Positions 22,219 through 28,496 are shown, counted from the first letter of the stretch. The stretch: DNA of 64,000 bases from a virus (IMGVR_UViG_3300030503_000566:21558-85557); one strand, 5' to 3'. The notes: generated by a model from the sequence alone, not told the origin. Numbers and translations: made by a program.

Positions 22219-22317
22219 TTATTTATGAAGAAACAACATTACAATCATGAGCTTACTATGATGAGGTCTTGCCTCAATAAACTTCATTGCTATAGCATCT
22301 AAGTCTATCTTATCCAT
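22219..22317 (-). CDS. hypothetical protein, 32 aa
   Basis: ATG at 22317, TAA at 22219. The peptide MDKIDLDAIAMKFIEARPHH plus a hydrophobic end forms one helix. The leader has the AT-rich AACTTTTAAAT element, a variant of the motif before other genes of the region. Confidence 0.45.
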   Translation of the reverse strand: MDKIDLDAIAMKFIEARPHHSKLMIVMLFLHK

Positions 22318-22334
22318 AGTAATAAATTTAAAAG

Positions 22335-22742
22335 TTAAAGTCTTTTATCAGTATGAAACTGTTGAATTTGCTGACCCTGATTTACCCAGCTTCCCGGCCC
22401 CATATCATCAGGACGATAATAGACTGTATGACAACTCTCACATTGCTTTTTCTCCTTGTTCAGAGTACTGATATCATGCAGTCGACCACCATCTTCAGGA
22501 CATTCATTATTGCATATCTTTTCGTAGTTGTTCATAGATAACTTGTTTAAACGTTCTGTTTTTGCTGTATCCAGTTTAAGCATAATAACATCTTGATCAG
22601 TGGAAATCATAGATAATTGATTTAAAGAATTAAATAAAGCTAGTTCTTTGTGTTTTACTCTTAGGGTAGCTGTACCTCTCACCACTGGAAAACTAGCAAG
22701 CCGCTGCTTCTTTAGTAAGTTAATGATACCCAAGTTATACAA
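22335..22742 (-). CDS. hypothetical protein with two CxxC-type pairs, 135 aa
   Basis: The last third has CNNEC and, after 21 residues, CESC, a spacing that fits a zinc ribbon. A Lys/Leu-rich helical part precedes it. Possibly a nucleic-acid-binding or adaptor protein. The C-terminus is Gln-rich. Confidence 0.58.
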   Translation of the reverse strand: MYNLGIINLLKKQRLASFPVVRGTATLRVKHKELALFNSLNQLSMISTDQDVIMLKLDTAKTERLNKLSMNNYEKICNNECPEDGGRLHDISTLNKEKKQCESCHTVYYRPDDMGPGSWVNQGQQIQQFHTDKRL

Positions 22743-22838
22743 GGTTCATAACCCCTTGAATCAGTATACGTCTATACTGCTTGTACATGGTCTAATCCAT
22801 ACGCTACTCCTTTGAGATATAACTTAAGTATCAAAGAG

Positions 22839-23243
22839 TTATGCAAACTGTAATTCCTCAATAGCTGGTAATGAGGATATTAATTCTTCCGCTGTAATAG
22901 GGGGATCGCTAATCTCAACCGATAATCTTCTTTGATAGAAAGACACCAAGCTTCTAATATCCATCAATGCAGCTAATACTCTTTGTTTAGGAGTTTCTTG
23001 GTTATAGGAATTAGATAACCCATCATTTATACTAGTAACCTCTGATTCAAGGTATGTCCTTATTATTCTTTGGAGTGCAACTGCCTCTTTAGTAACTTCT
23101 AAAAGACCAGTACGGCTGGATCCACTCCCACAATGCCCCAATGCACAGAATGCTGTTCTCTCTGTATTGTTATAGTTACCCTCGTACCAATTTTCCTCAG
23201 GTATTGCCTGAAACTTTGCGATAAAATAATCGACTGTGTACAT
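22839..23243 (-). CDS. paralogue pair member A, 134 aa
   Basis: Start MYTVDYFIAKFQAIPEENW at 23243. Related to the gene at 25101-25415: both have IAKF/IKKF, a CALGHCG / CAYGQCG motif, an aliphatic helix, then INDGLS-x-Y-x-QETPKQRVLAAL. The CxxGxCG motif may bind metal. This copy has a longer C-terminus. Function unknown. Confidence 0.62.
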   Translation of the reverse strand: MYTVDYFIAKFQAIPEENWYEGNYNNTERTAFCALGHCGSGSSRTGLLEVTKEAVALQRIIRTYLESEVTSINDGLSNSYNQETPKQRVLAALMDIRSLVSFYQRRLSVEISDPPITAEELISSLPAIEELQFA

Positions 23244-23254
23244 AATAAATGTTT

Positions 23255-23422
23255 TTAATGTGATAAATAATATAAACATGACCATAGGAGTATCGCAATA
23301 AAGAAGGTTATCACATTAAGATTGTTTTTTTTAACCCCTCCTTCGAGAGAATCTTCGATAAAGCTAATAAGATATAGCCATGTAAAAACTAGAGCAAATG
23401 CAAAAACGAATGTAGGTAACAT
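23255..23422 (-). CDS. two-span membrane protein, 55 aa
   Basis: Start MLPTFVFAFALVF at 23422, just after the end of the upstream membrane gene; the longer frame to 23479 would overlap it. Two hydrophobic spans flank a short loop, EDSLEGGVKKNN. It forms a cluster with the next membrane gene. Confidence 0.55.
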   Translation of the reverse strand: MLPTFVFAFALVFTWLYLISFIEDSLEGGVKKNNLNVITFFIAILLWSCLYYLSH

Positions 23423-23433
23423 AAATATGATTT

Positions 23434-23739
23434 TTATAATATGAAAGTAAAGCCCCAAAGGACTAATAGGGTAATCCATGGTCCAATTAATGCCCCTGCC
23501 AATTCATACCAGACCTCTCCTTTTTTCTGTTGCTCGTTCTTCATGCGGAGAGGCCTAAATATTCCCACAATTAGCATTACAGCAACTGAACCATAAAAGG
23601 AAAGATTGAAATGGAGACCTATAATAGGAAAGTACCATAAACAGGCTTTGTAAAGCACAAAACCCTGTATAAATGCTCCCAATATTATAAGAATGGGAAT
23701 GAGAAATATTCCTCCTACCACTGCAAGAAATGATTTCAT
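23434..23739 (-). CDS. multi-span membrane protein, 101 aa
   Basis: Four probable spans (residues 4-22, 23-40, 45-60 and 80-98) with a basic loop, RPLRMKNEQQKKGE, between the third and fourth. Could be an exclusion or holin-type protein, but no family features are seen and it is far from the lysozyme gene. Confidence 0.6.
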   Translation of the reverse strand: MKSFLAVVGGIFLIPILIILGAFIQGFVLYKACLWYFPIIGLHFNLSFYGSVAVMLIVGIFRPLRMKNEQQKKGEVWYELAGALIGPWITLLVLWGFTFIL

Positions 23740-23762
23740 AAATAGAGTTTTTAAATTGTTGA

Positions 23763-23939
23763 TTAATTATCATGTTCCTCATCATAATCAGGATCATCCA
23801 AAGGGTCAATGGTATTAGCCCCCCTTATGTTCTCTGCTGAGAGATTATATATTATATCACCCCTTGAGTTCTGTGACAGCAAATACTTCCTTATCTCCTC
23901 AATAGTGAATTTGTCTTCAATATCATATGTTTGTGACAT
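23763..23939 (-). CDS. acidic hypothetical protein, 58 aa
   Basis: ATG at 23939, TAA at 23763. Starts MSQTYDIEDKFTIEEIRKYL, ends in an acidic tail (DDPDYDEEHDN). The leader and downstream spacing match other genes of the region. Not recognised. Confidence 0.5.
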   Translation of the reverse strand: MSQTYDIEDKFTIEEIRKYLLSQNSRGDIIYNLSAENIRGANTIDPLDDPDYDEEHDN

Positions 23940-23983
23940 AAATGATATTTTAAATGGTTAATTATTCCTCAAAGAGCTTTATA

Positions 23984-24058
23984 TCAGCTTCCATGAGTTT
24001 ATAGAGTGCAATAGCCCATAATAGAGCTACTATACCAAAAGCAATATTTCCTAGCATA
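23984..24058 (-). CDS. single-span micro-protein, 24 aa
   Basis: ATG at 24058, TGA at 23984. One hydrophobic helix (NIAFGIVALLWAIALY) with almost no polar flank. Preceded by a leader element AACTTCTAAT. Coding is plausible but not proven. Confidence 0.35.
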
Positions 24059-24089
24059 AAATTAGAAGTTTAAGTGGTTATTAAAATGA

Positions 24090-24320
24090 TTAATGATTTG
24101 ATGGTTTGTAAAAAGGGCACATTTTCTCATCTTTTAAGAATCTATCAAGATGGTCTCTAACAGCTATTAATCTCTCTTTTACCTTTAGATAGTCCTCAGA
24201 GTGATCAAAATGAGTCCACATTGAGACATCATCTTTACCCCAAACATCAAACTCTAATATCAAATTAGGTTGTCCATGCTTAGAGATTAATGCCTCCCTT
24301 TGTTTGTTTGAGAATGACAT
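24090..24320 (-). CDS. hypothetical protein, 76 aa
   Basis: A charged helical protein with a Trp/His/Asp cluster (FDVWGKDDVSMWTHFDHSED). The start MSFSNKQREALISKHG is typical of a small regulator. Not recognised. Confidence 0.55.
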   Translation of the reverse strand: MSFSNKQREALISKHGQPNLILEFDVWGKDDVSMWTHFDHSEDYLKVKERLIAVRDHLDRFLKDEKMCPFYKPSNH

Positions 24321-24359
24321 GTTTAATGATTTTTGGTGTTAATGCTATATAATGTGGTG

Positions 24360-24575
24360 TTAATTAATGCCCCTATAGGTAAGAATGGCCTTAAGTTTGT
24401 CAATAAATACCTGCCGTTGTGATATCCCACTTTCAGCAAATATTATTTCTTTTTTGTATTGAGGAGGATTTCTCCTATAAACAGCTAAAAGTGCATTTTT
24501 CTCATCTATTTCAGCTTGAGTATCAGCTATATCTTGCTGTATCTCATTAGTGGAAATATGATCGAACTCTTTCAT
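24360..24575 (-). CDS. small helical protein, 71 aa
   Basis: A pair of charged helices: EIQQDIADTQAEIDEKNALL and a basic second half. Probably a coiled-coil protein. No further clue. Confidence 0.5.
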   Translation of the reverse strand: MKEFDHISTNEIQQDIADTQAEIDEKNALLAVYRRNPPQYKKEIIFAESGISQRQVFIDKLKAILTYRGIN

Positions 24576-24596
24576 AATAAATTGATTTATAAAGGT

Positions 24597-24809
24597 CTAT
24601 GATGCACTCCTAATAGTTATAGTTTTACCTAGATTGTTAGTTCTATTCTTACCTTTCCTCTTCATAGTCTCTTGGACTCTTGAGGTAGTAAGACCTAAAG
24701 CTTTGGCACAACCAGTAATAGTCTCAAATACTCCTATAACTCTCTTAGTTTCAACATCATAGACCTTACATTTTGTCTTATCAAATGCAAATCCCTTAAT
24801 ATTACTCAT
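24597..24809 (-). CDS. NUMOD1-like stand-alone DNA-binding protein, 70 aa
   Basis: Residues 15-66 follow the NUMOD1/helix-turn-helix pattern of homing endonucleases: VYDVETKRVIGVFETITG, then AKALGLTTSRVQETMKRKG, then a beta strand KTITIRS. No nuclease domain is attached. It may be a remnant of a homing endonuclease or a small regulator. Confidence 0.62.
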   Translation of the reverse strand: MSNIKGFAFDKTKCKVYDVETKRVIGVFETITGCAKALGLTTSRVQETMKRKGKNRTNNLGKTITIRSAS

Positions 24810-24948
24810 TGGTTATACCTCTACTGATCAAAATGGATTTCAGTTTATGAATTTCTTTTCTTGTATCACCTGCCTTTTTTAATTCAGCACGTTTATCCCG
24901 GATATCTTGTAATATCTTTGCTGTAGGCCATTTGCTAAAATCTTCCAT
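24802..24948 (-). CDS. hypothetical protein, 48 aa
   Basis: ATG at 24948, TAA at 24802. A Lys-rich helical peptide (LQDIRDKRAELKKAGDTRKE). Overlaps the NUMOD1-like gene by 8 bases (ATGAGTAA), so the two are coupled. Confidence 0.5.
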   Translation of the reverse strand: MEDFSKWPTAKILQDIRDKRAELKKAGDTRKEIHKLKSILISRGITNE

Positions 24949-24956
24949 AAATAGTT

Positions 24957-25067
24957 TTATTCAGCCCTCTCATAAAGGTCATTCTCCTGATCTATAGTAA
25001 GGCTATTGTCTGCTGTAATGACTAATAGCCTTATATAATTTGCTGGATTGTTGGGAAATGTGTACAT
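24957..25067 (-). CDS. hypothetical protein, 36 aa
   Basis: ATG at 25067, TAA at 24957. MYTFPNNPANYIRLLVITAD then an acidic end. The leader has the AACTCTAAAT motif 9 bases before the start, which supports its being a gene. Confidence 0.5.
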   Translation of the reverse strand: MYTFPNNPANYIRLLVITADNSLTIDQENDLYERAE

Positions 25068-25076
25068 AGATGGTTG

Positions 25077-25086
25077 ATTTAGAGTT
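25077..25086 (-). promoter_or_regulatory. leader motif AACTCTAAAT (copy 2)
   Basis: Nine bases before the ATG at 25067. Confidence 0.55.
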
Positions 25087-25100
25087 ATTTAATATATTTA

Positions 25101-25415
25101 CTACAATTTGTTTAGTTTGCCTTGCTTTATATCATTAAGGTAGGCCAATATCCTTAGTTTAGGAGTATCCTGTGTGTACAGTGGACTTAGATTATCATTT
25201 ACGACATCTATCCTGGGGAAATAATTCACTGTTAAACTGTATAGAGCAGAAGCTTCTACTGAATCATCTATTTCATTCTTAGCTCCACATTGCCCATAAG
25301 CACAATACCTAACTGAAGATCCCTGATCATCCCTACAGATAAACTGGTACATACACCACTTATCATCAGGTATATCTTCAAACTTCTTAATATAGTGGTC
25401 GATATCGTATTTCAT
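25101..25415 (-). CDS. paralogue pair member B, 104 aa
   Basis: Start MKYDIDHYIKKFEDIPDDKW at 25415. Shares with the gene at 22839 the opening helix, a YCAYGQCG motif and a C-terminal QDTPKLRILAYLNDIK block. The two copies lie about 2 kb apart with unrelated genes between. Shorter by 30 residues at the C-terminus. Confidence 0.6.
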   Translation of the reverse strand: MKYDIDHYIKKFEDIPDDKWCMYQFICRDDQGSSVRYCAYGQCGAKNEIDDSVEASALYSLTVNYFPRIDVVNDNLSPLYTQDTPKLRILAYLNDIKQGKLNKL

Positions 25416-25437
25416 AATACATTGATTTTTAACTGGT

Positions 25438-25626
25438 TTATAATATTTTAAAATCAATCTCAGCACTTGTAATATAAGAGAAGAGTTTATAATAACCCTC
25501 TTCAGTCATACTGTAGGTATAAGCGTTTGAGGTTGCACCCTCCCATTTAACATAATATTGGTAAATATCATTACCAAATCTTCTATCAATAGGATCTCTT
25601 GAGCGAGCTACATATATCTTCTTCAT
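25438..25626 (-). CDS. hypothetical protein, 62 aa
   Basis: A Tyr-rich small protein (FGNDIYQYYVKWEGATSN). Leader motif copy 3 lies 8 bases upstream of its ATG. Not recognised. Confidence 0.55.
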   Translation of the reverse strand: MKKIYVARSRDPIDRRFGNDIYQYYVKWEGATSNAYTYSMTEEGYYKLFSYITSAEIDFKIL

Positions 25627-25634
25627 AGTTAATA

Positions 25635-25644
25635 ATTTAGAGTT
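25635..25644 (-). promoter_or_regulatory. leader motif AACTCTAAAT (copy 3)
   Basis: Eight bases before the ATG at 25626; overlaps the stop of the 20-residue peptide. Confidence 0.55.
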
Positions 25645-25705
25645 AAAATAGAAGTATTAAGACCAGAAGTAGCATGATAAATAGCACGTATAGTATAATC
25701 TTCAT
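25643..25705 (-). CDS. single-span micro-protein, 20 aa
   Basis: ATG at 25705, TAA at 25643. MKIILYVLFIMLLLVLILLF is almost one pure hydrophobic helix, similar in kind to the 20-residue peptide at 12025. Leader motif copy 4 lies 8 bases upstream, which raises its credibility. Confidence 0.45.
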   Translation of the reverse strand: MKIILYVLFIMLLLVLILLF

Positions 25706-25707
25706 AA

Positions 25708-25806
25708 TCAATGATTTAGAGTTTTGATAAATACCATTTGAACACTTGTCTCGCTATTCTTAATTACTAAGTATAGCTCACCCTGATTTGAGAGTATTAA
25801 ATACAT
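25708..25806 (-). CDS. hypothetical protein, 32 aa
   Basis: ATG at 25806, TGA at 25708. Starts MYLILSNQGELYLVIKNS. The first residues match those of the 37-residue gene at 26137 (MYLIL-x3-GE), which suggests a small duplicated family. Confidence 0.45.
   Translation of the reverse strand: MYLILSNQGELYLVIKNSETSVQMVFIKTLNH
25714..25723 (-). promoter_or_regulatory. leader motif AACTCTAAAT (copy 4)
   Basis: Eight bases before the ATG at 25705; lies inside the last codons of the 32-residue gene. Confidence 0.5.
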
Positions 25807-25839
25807 AGTAATAAGATTTAATGGTTAATAATTAAATGA

Positions 25840-26115
25840 TTAGAGAGTCATTGTGTTATAGATAGTCTCAAGATTATCAATAACATACTGAGAATCAGCC
25901 TCTTGCAATGGTTTCTCTACTCTATTTTTGGTAGTGACAACCGCTGTATCCTTTATACCCCTCCTCGGATTACTATCTAGCCCAAAAGCAATTGCATTAT
26001 CCTTATCTATAGTACACCCAATTAGTAAAAGACCATCACTGTACTGTATCTTATCAATAATACCAAGGGCTAAGGCTTTATTAAGAAGCCTAACTTGTTG
26101 TTCTGAGAGTTTCAT
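25840..26115 (-). CDS. hypothetical protein, 91 aa
   Basis: Helix (EQQVRLLNKALALGII) followed by a beta hairpin (GLLLIGCTIDKD) and a second helical part. The layout resembles small phage regulators but no HTH is evident. Not recognised. Confidence 0.55.
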   Translation of the reverse strand: MKLSEQQVRLLNKALALGIIDKIQYSDGLLLIGCTIDKDNAIAFGLDSNPRRGIKDTAVVTTKNRVEKPLQEADSQYVIDNLETIYNTMTL

Positions 26116-26136
26116 GTTAATATAAATTAATGATTA

Positions 26137-26250
26137 TCAATTAAATAAAGAATTGGGTTGCATAAATGTTGACCACTTCATTAAATACTCAAAGAAGCGC
26201 CACTCATTATCCTCATTCACCTCACCATATTTGGTTAATATTAAGTACAT
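26137..26250 (-). CDS. hypothetical protein, 37 aa
   Basis: ATG at 26250, TGA at 26137. MYLILTKYGEVNEDNEWRFF plus an aromatic helix. Shares its opening with the gene at 25708. Follows the terminator at 26287 in transcription order. Confidence 0.45.
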   Translation of the reverse strand: MYLILTKYGEVNEDNEWRFFEYLMKWSTFMQPNSLFN

Positions 26251-26286
26251 GATTTACAATTTATGAATTGTTAATTAGTTGAAAAT

Positions 26287-26315
26287 GAGAGTGATATACA
26301 TTAGATACCACTCTC
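26287..26315 (-). terminator. intrinsic terminator, leftward
   Basis: Stem GAGAGTG/CACTCTC over a 15-base loop, then ATTTTC read leftward. It follows the 103-residue gene. Confidence 0.6.
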
Positions 26316-26332
26316 CAATCCGAACCCTAACC

Positions 26333-26644
26333 TCAACCAATAGCATTTGGTTCAAATAATATAATAAAAGTCTCAAATCTCCTACCTTCATAATTAAACT
26401 GAGCTTTACCATTCACTAGATCAACATCAAATGATTTATACCAAAGGTCACAATCTTTAGCATGTTTATACTCAGGGCCATATATACACTTAATATAAGA
26501 GAGATCATTAAGTCTCATCTTAGTGGTAAGGTTGTATAAATGGCCAAATATTTCAGGGAATACGGCCAATAACTCATTCCTTTCCTTCATATTCTTGGAA
26601 TGTTTATACATTCTAACCAAATATGCGATTTGTGCGGTAGTCAT
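26333..26644 (-). CDS. hypothetical protein, 103 aa
   Basis: The first half is helical and basic (YLVRMYKHSKNMKERNELL). The second half is beta-rich with CIYGPEYKHAKDCDLWY, two Cys that could pair. The leader motif lies one base before the start codon. Unknown function. Confidence 0.58.
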   Translation of the reverse strand: MTTAQIAYLVRMYKHSKNMKERNELLAVFPEIFGHLYNLTTKMRLNDLSYIKCIYGPEYKHAKDCDLWYKSFDVDLVNGKAQFNYEGRRFETFIILFEPNAIG

Positions 26645-26645
26645 A

Positions 26646-26655
26646 ATTTAGAGTT
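26646..26655 (-). promoter_or_regulatory. leader motif AACTCTAAAT (copy 5)
   Basis: One base before the ATG at 26644. Confidence 0.55.
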
Positions 26656-26691
26656 TTAATGTTAATAAAATAGTATTAATATAACAATGAG

Positions 26692-26943
26692 CTACTCGAT
26701 AGCCAAGTAATAGCTGGCGACCAGCTTAACCAGCTTAACCAGCTTACGCAATACGAGTTTAAGCCTCAGCTTAATCTGGCATGGAGTATTATTTATAGCA
26801 AGCGTACACTCTTTATGCTCATTAGTATTCCTATTAGAAGAGAACATAATATGACCGGTATTTTGACATGCAACTATACAATTGCACCAGTAAGTCACAA
26901 TAGGTTTAGCCTCCTCAAAATAGATTTGTTGTAAGTCTTTCAT
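26692..26943 (-). CDS. hypothetical protein with amphipathic C-terminus, 83 aa
   Basis: A Cys-rich N-terminal half (WCNCIVACQN, then two more Cys) and a C-terminal cationic amphipathic helix, LKLVLRKLVKLVKLVASYY. The KLV repeat is encoded by three tandem copies of a 9-base unit. The helix could bind membranes or nucleic acid. Confidence 0.55.
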   Translation of the reverse strand: MKDLQQIYFEEAKPIVTYWCNCIVACQNTGHIMFSSNRNTNEHKECTLAINNTPCQIKLRLKLVLRKLVKLVKLVASYYLAIE

Positions 26944-26951
26944 TTTCAGAT

Positions 26952-26961
26952 ATTTAGAGTT
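26952..26961 (-). promoter_or_regulatory. leader motif AACTCTAAAT (copy 6)
   Basis: Eight bases before the ATG at 26943. Confidence 0.55.
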
Positions 26962-26982
26962 AAGTCAATGATAATGAATAGT

Positions 26983-27132
26983 TTATAACGAATCTCTATA
27001 TGAGTATATCATAAGAGCTTCATCATAGGGAAAAAGATAAACAGCACCCTTAATAGAATCAGCTAGTCTTTTAGCTTCTTCTTTGTTATCAAGAGTAATA
27101 AAGTGCTTAAAATCACAGGTAATAGTATACAT
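26983..27132 (-). CDS. hypothetical protein, 49 aa
   Basis: ATG at 27132, TAA at 26983. MYTITCDFKHFITLDNKEEA then a helix and a beta strand, a compact alpha/beta peptide. It is the first leftward gene after the palindrome-rich block, so probably expressed early or under its control. Confidence 0.55.
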   Translation of the reverse strand: MYTITCDFKHFITLDNKEEAKRLADSIKGAVYLFPYDEALMIYSYRDSL

Positions 27133-27134
27133 AG

Positions 27135-27144
27135 ATTTAGAGTT
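27135..27144 (-). promoter_or_regulatory. leader motif AACTCTAAAT (copy 7)
   Basis: Two bases before the ATG at 27132. Confidence 0.55.
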
Positions 27145-27189
27145 TAATTAGTTGTTAATGCCATATAGAGCTAATACCGTTACTGTTTA

Positions 27190-27219
27190 TAACACTGTTA
27201 TTTTATCCTAACACTGTTA
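27190..27219. promoter_or_regulatory. operator-like pair: two TAACACTGTTA palindromes
   Basis: Perfect 11-base palindromes at 27190-27200 and 27209-27219, 19 bases centre to centre (about two helical turns). They lie upstream of the leftward gene starting at 27132. This is the geometry of a dimeric repressor site bound by two dimers. Confidence 0.6.
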
Positions 27220-27307
27220 GATATGGGTGATATTACACCATTTATAGACTTGAGTAGTCTAAACACGTAAGTCTTCAGTGTAATACAATATATAATGGAG
27301 TAAAACA

Positions 27308-27321
27308 TTGACAATTGTCAA
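27308..27321. promoter_or_regulatory. 14-base palindrome TTGACAATTGTCAA
   Basis: A perfect inverted repeat without a loop, followed by no T-run, so it is more like a protein-binding site than a terminator. About 50 bases before the orphan promoter. Confidence 0.5.
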
Positions 27322-27369
27322 CAAATGGATATAAATGAGTAAGAAATGTAGTAAATAAAGGGGAATATA

Positions 27370-27401
27370 TTTGGTTATGTCAGTAATACTGCATACATTT
27401 G
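27370..27401 (+). promoter_or_regulatory. Bacteroides-type promoter without a gene
   Basis: TTTG (27370-27373), 20 bases, TACATTTG (27394-27401): a full match to the Bacteroidetes sigma-ABfr consensus. No open reading frame of any size begins within the next 300 bases rightward. Confidence 0.6.
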
Positions 27402-27407
27402 CATTTC

Positions 27408-27545
27408 AGTTTAACATTTCATTAGGACACATAGATAAGTTATAGGCTACGGACTCACTGGCTACTATACCCCTAAGTAATTGATTCACTGAAAGTTGCC
27501 TCATTTGTCCCACCTTTTTCACTACCTTAGTGTCAAAGGTTTTGT
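27408..27545 (+). ncRNA. candidate small RNA from the orphan promoter
   Basis: The predicted start is about 7 bases after the -7 box. The 5' part TTTCAGT can pair with ACTGAAA about 85 bases later, and TAGG with CCTA inside that. A short ACCTT/AAGGT stem followed by TTTTGTTG at 27524-27546 could end it. Without expression data this remains a proposal. Confidence 0.35.
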
Positions 27546-27637
27546 TGTTTGTGTTACTGTAGGTAATTGAGTAAAGAGGGTTGCTAAAGTTTTATACCAT
27601 TATATATAGTAACACTCAACCTACCCATAGTGTGAAT

Positions 27638-27668
27638 AATGTAGTACATTACTGAAAAATGTAGTACA
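27638..27668. promoter_or_regulatory. operator-like pair: two TGTAGTACA palindromes
   Basis: The 11-mer AATGTAGTACA occurs at 27638-27648 and 27658-27668. Its core TGTAGTACA is a perfect palindrome. Spacing is 20 bases. It lies just beyond the terminator of the 120-residue gene. Confidence 0.55.
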
Positions 27669-27691
27669 AGGGAGAACCTATATACTGTTAT

Positions 27692-27724
27692 AATAGGGAC
27701 CAGCCATTACAGCCAGTCCCTATT
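27692..27724. terminator. terminator-like hairpin
   Basis: A 9-bp stem, AATAGGGAC/GTCCCTATT, over a 15-base loop, 15 bases after the stop of the leftward gene at 27740. T-tracts are short on both sides, so strength and direction are uncertain. Confidence 0.55.
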
Positions 27725-27739
27725 AATCAGCCATTTACA

Positions 27740-28102
27740 TTAGAAGGCAGCACCCGCCAGTTTGGCAACAGCAGCCTCAGAGAGATTGAGAGTCTTAGCG
27801 ACCTTCTGCACTTCGGCAGCAACCTCTGCTTCGAGAGTACCAACCTCAGCAGCAGCCTCGATAGCACTCACTTTGTCAGGAAAGGTAGCAGTGATCTGCC
27901 AGATTTCGCGAGGTGTCTCCAGTTTAACCAGATTGCCATCTTCGTCAGTGGTCATTGTCTGTGTAGTCTTGATGGCATAGGCATACTGGCCTGCTACAAG
28001 CTCCATGGTCTTAGTCCTTGGAAAGAATACTCTGCCTGTGATGTCATTGGCATAAGTCCTGTCGCTGCCACTTTTGGCAACATTTGCGATTTTGATTAAC
28101 AT
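27740..28102 (-). CDS. hypothetical protein, 120 aa, high-GC gene
   Basis: Soluble protein beginning MLIKIANVAKSGSDRTYAND, with a beta-rich first half and a long Ala-rich helical second half (AEVGTLEAEVAAEVQKVAKTL). Codons are visibly richer in G and C than in neighbouring genes (GCC, GCA, GAG, CTG), a feature of highly expressed or recently gained genes. It is the first leftward gene next to the transcription switch point. Confidence 0.65.
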   Translation of the reverse strand: MLIKIANVAKSGSDRTYANDITGRVFFPRTKTMELVAGQYAYAIKTTQTMTTDEDGNLVKLETPREIWQITATFPDKVSAIEAAAEVGTLEAEVAAEVQKVAKTLNLSEAAVAKLAGAAF

Positions 28103-28272
28103 GATTAAAAGTTTAAATGTTTAAGAAATTACTAATCAGGCAGGCAGCTACCCGGGGGTACCCACCTACCGCTATAATACCTAGGGGGTTTTGGGATGGT
28201 GTATACTTACCTCCCATAAAAATGAAAACTTTTTCTGGAGAAAAAAAATTATTTTCCAAACCCAAAATAACC
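28103..28272. other. divergent intergenic region
   Basis: Leftward genes end their run here and rightward genes start. It includes a GC-rich island with CCCGGG and GGTACC sites (about 28150-28165) in an AT-rich surrounding, and a run of eight A before the rightward -7 box. No reliable gene was found. An origin or promoter cluster is plausible. Confidence 0.4.
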
Positions 28273-28280
28273 TACCTTTG
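28273..28280 (+). promoter_or_regulatory. Bacteroides -7 box TACCTTTG
   Basis: The box ends five bases before the ATG of the 65-residue gene, so the transcript would be leaderless or nearly so. The -33 box is weak (TTTT/TTTC). Confidence 0.55.
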
Positions 28281-28285
28281 TAATT

Positions 28286-28483
28286 ATGGATCATGCAATA
28301 AACATAAATGTAGACTATCTTGGGTACTCAGAAGATTTCTCCCTGACAATGGAGTTCATTAGGCAGTTACCTGATAAGGGTAAAATTGCCTTAGTTAATA
28401 GGATTGTTAAGGTGAGTAAAAGACTTGAGTTTATTAGGAATCAGGGTAGTGCTATACCCTTACCTGCTGATTTAAGAGATTAA
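28286..28483 (+). CDS. hypothetical protein, 65 aa
   Basis: First rightward gene. The protein MDHAININVDYLGYSEDFSL continues with an amphipathic helix rich in Lys/Arg (KIALVNRIVKVSKRLEFIR). The start codon is fixed by the promoter position. Function unknown. Confidence 0.6.
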   Translation: MDHAININVDYLGYSEDFSLTMEFIRQLPDKGKIALVNRIVKVSKRLEFIRNQGSAIPLPADLRD

Positions 28484-28496
28484 TAAAGAATATAAT

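Larger units (their letters stand above)
27145..27739. other. gene-free, palindrome-rich control region
   Basis: Nearly 600 bases without a credible gene in any frame. It holds two pairs of phased palindromes, a 14-base perfect palindrome, a consensus rightward promoter and several small inverted repeats (for example GGTG-ATATTA-CACC and AGACT-TGAGT-AGTCT). It lies between two leftward genes, close to the switch to rightward genes at 28.1-28.3 kb. An origin, an operator hub or a small-RNA locus are all possible. Confidence 0.6.

Noticed and set aside
28117-28362. Rightward 81-codon open frame in the divergent region
   Set aside because: It overlaps the promoter and the first 77 bases of the gene at 28286 in another frame, and its protein has a random composition.
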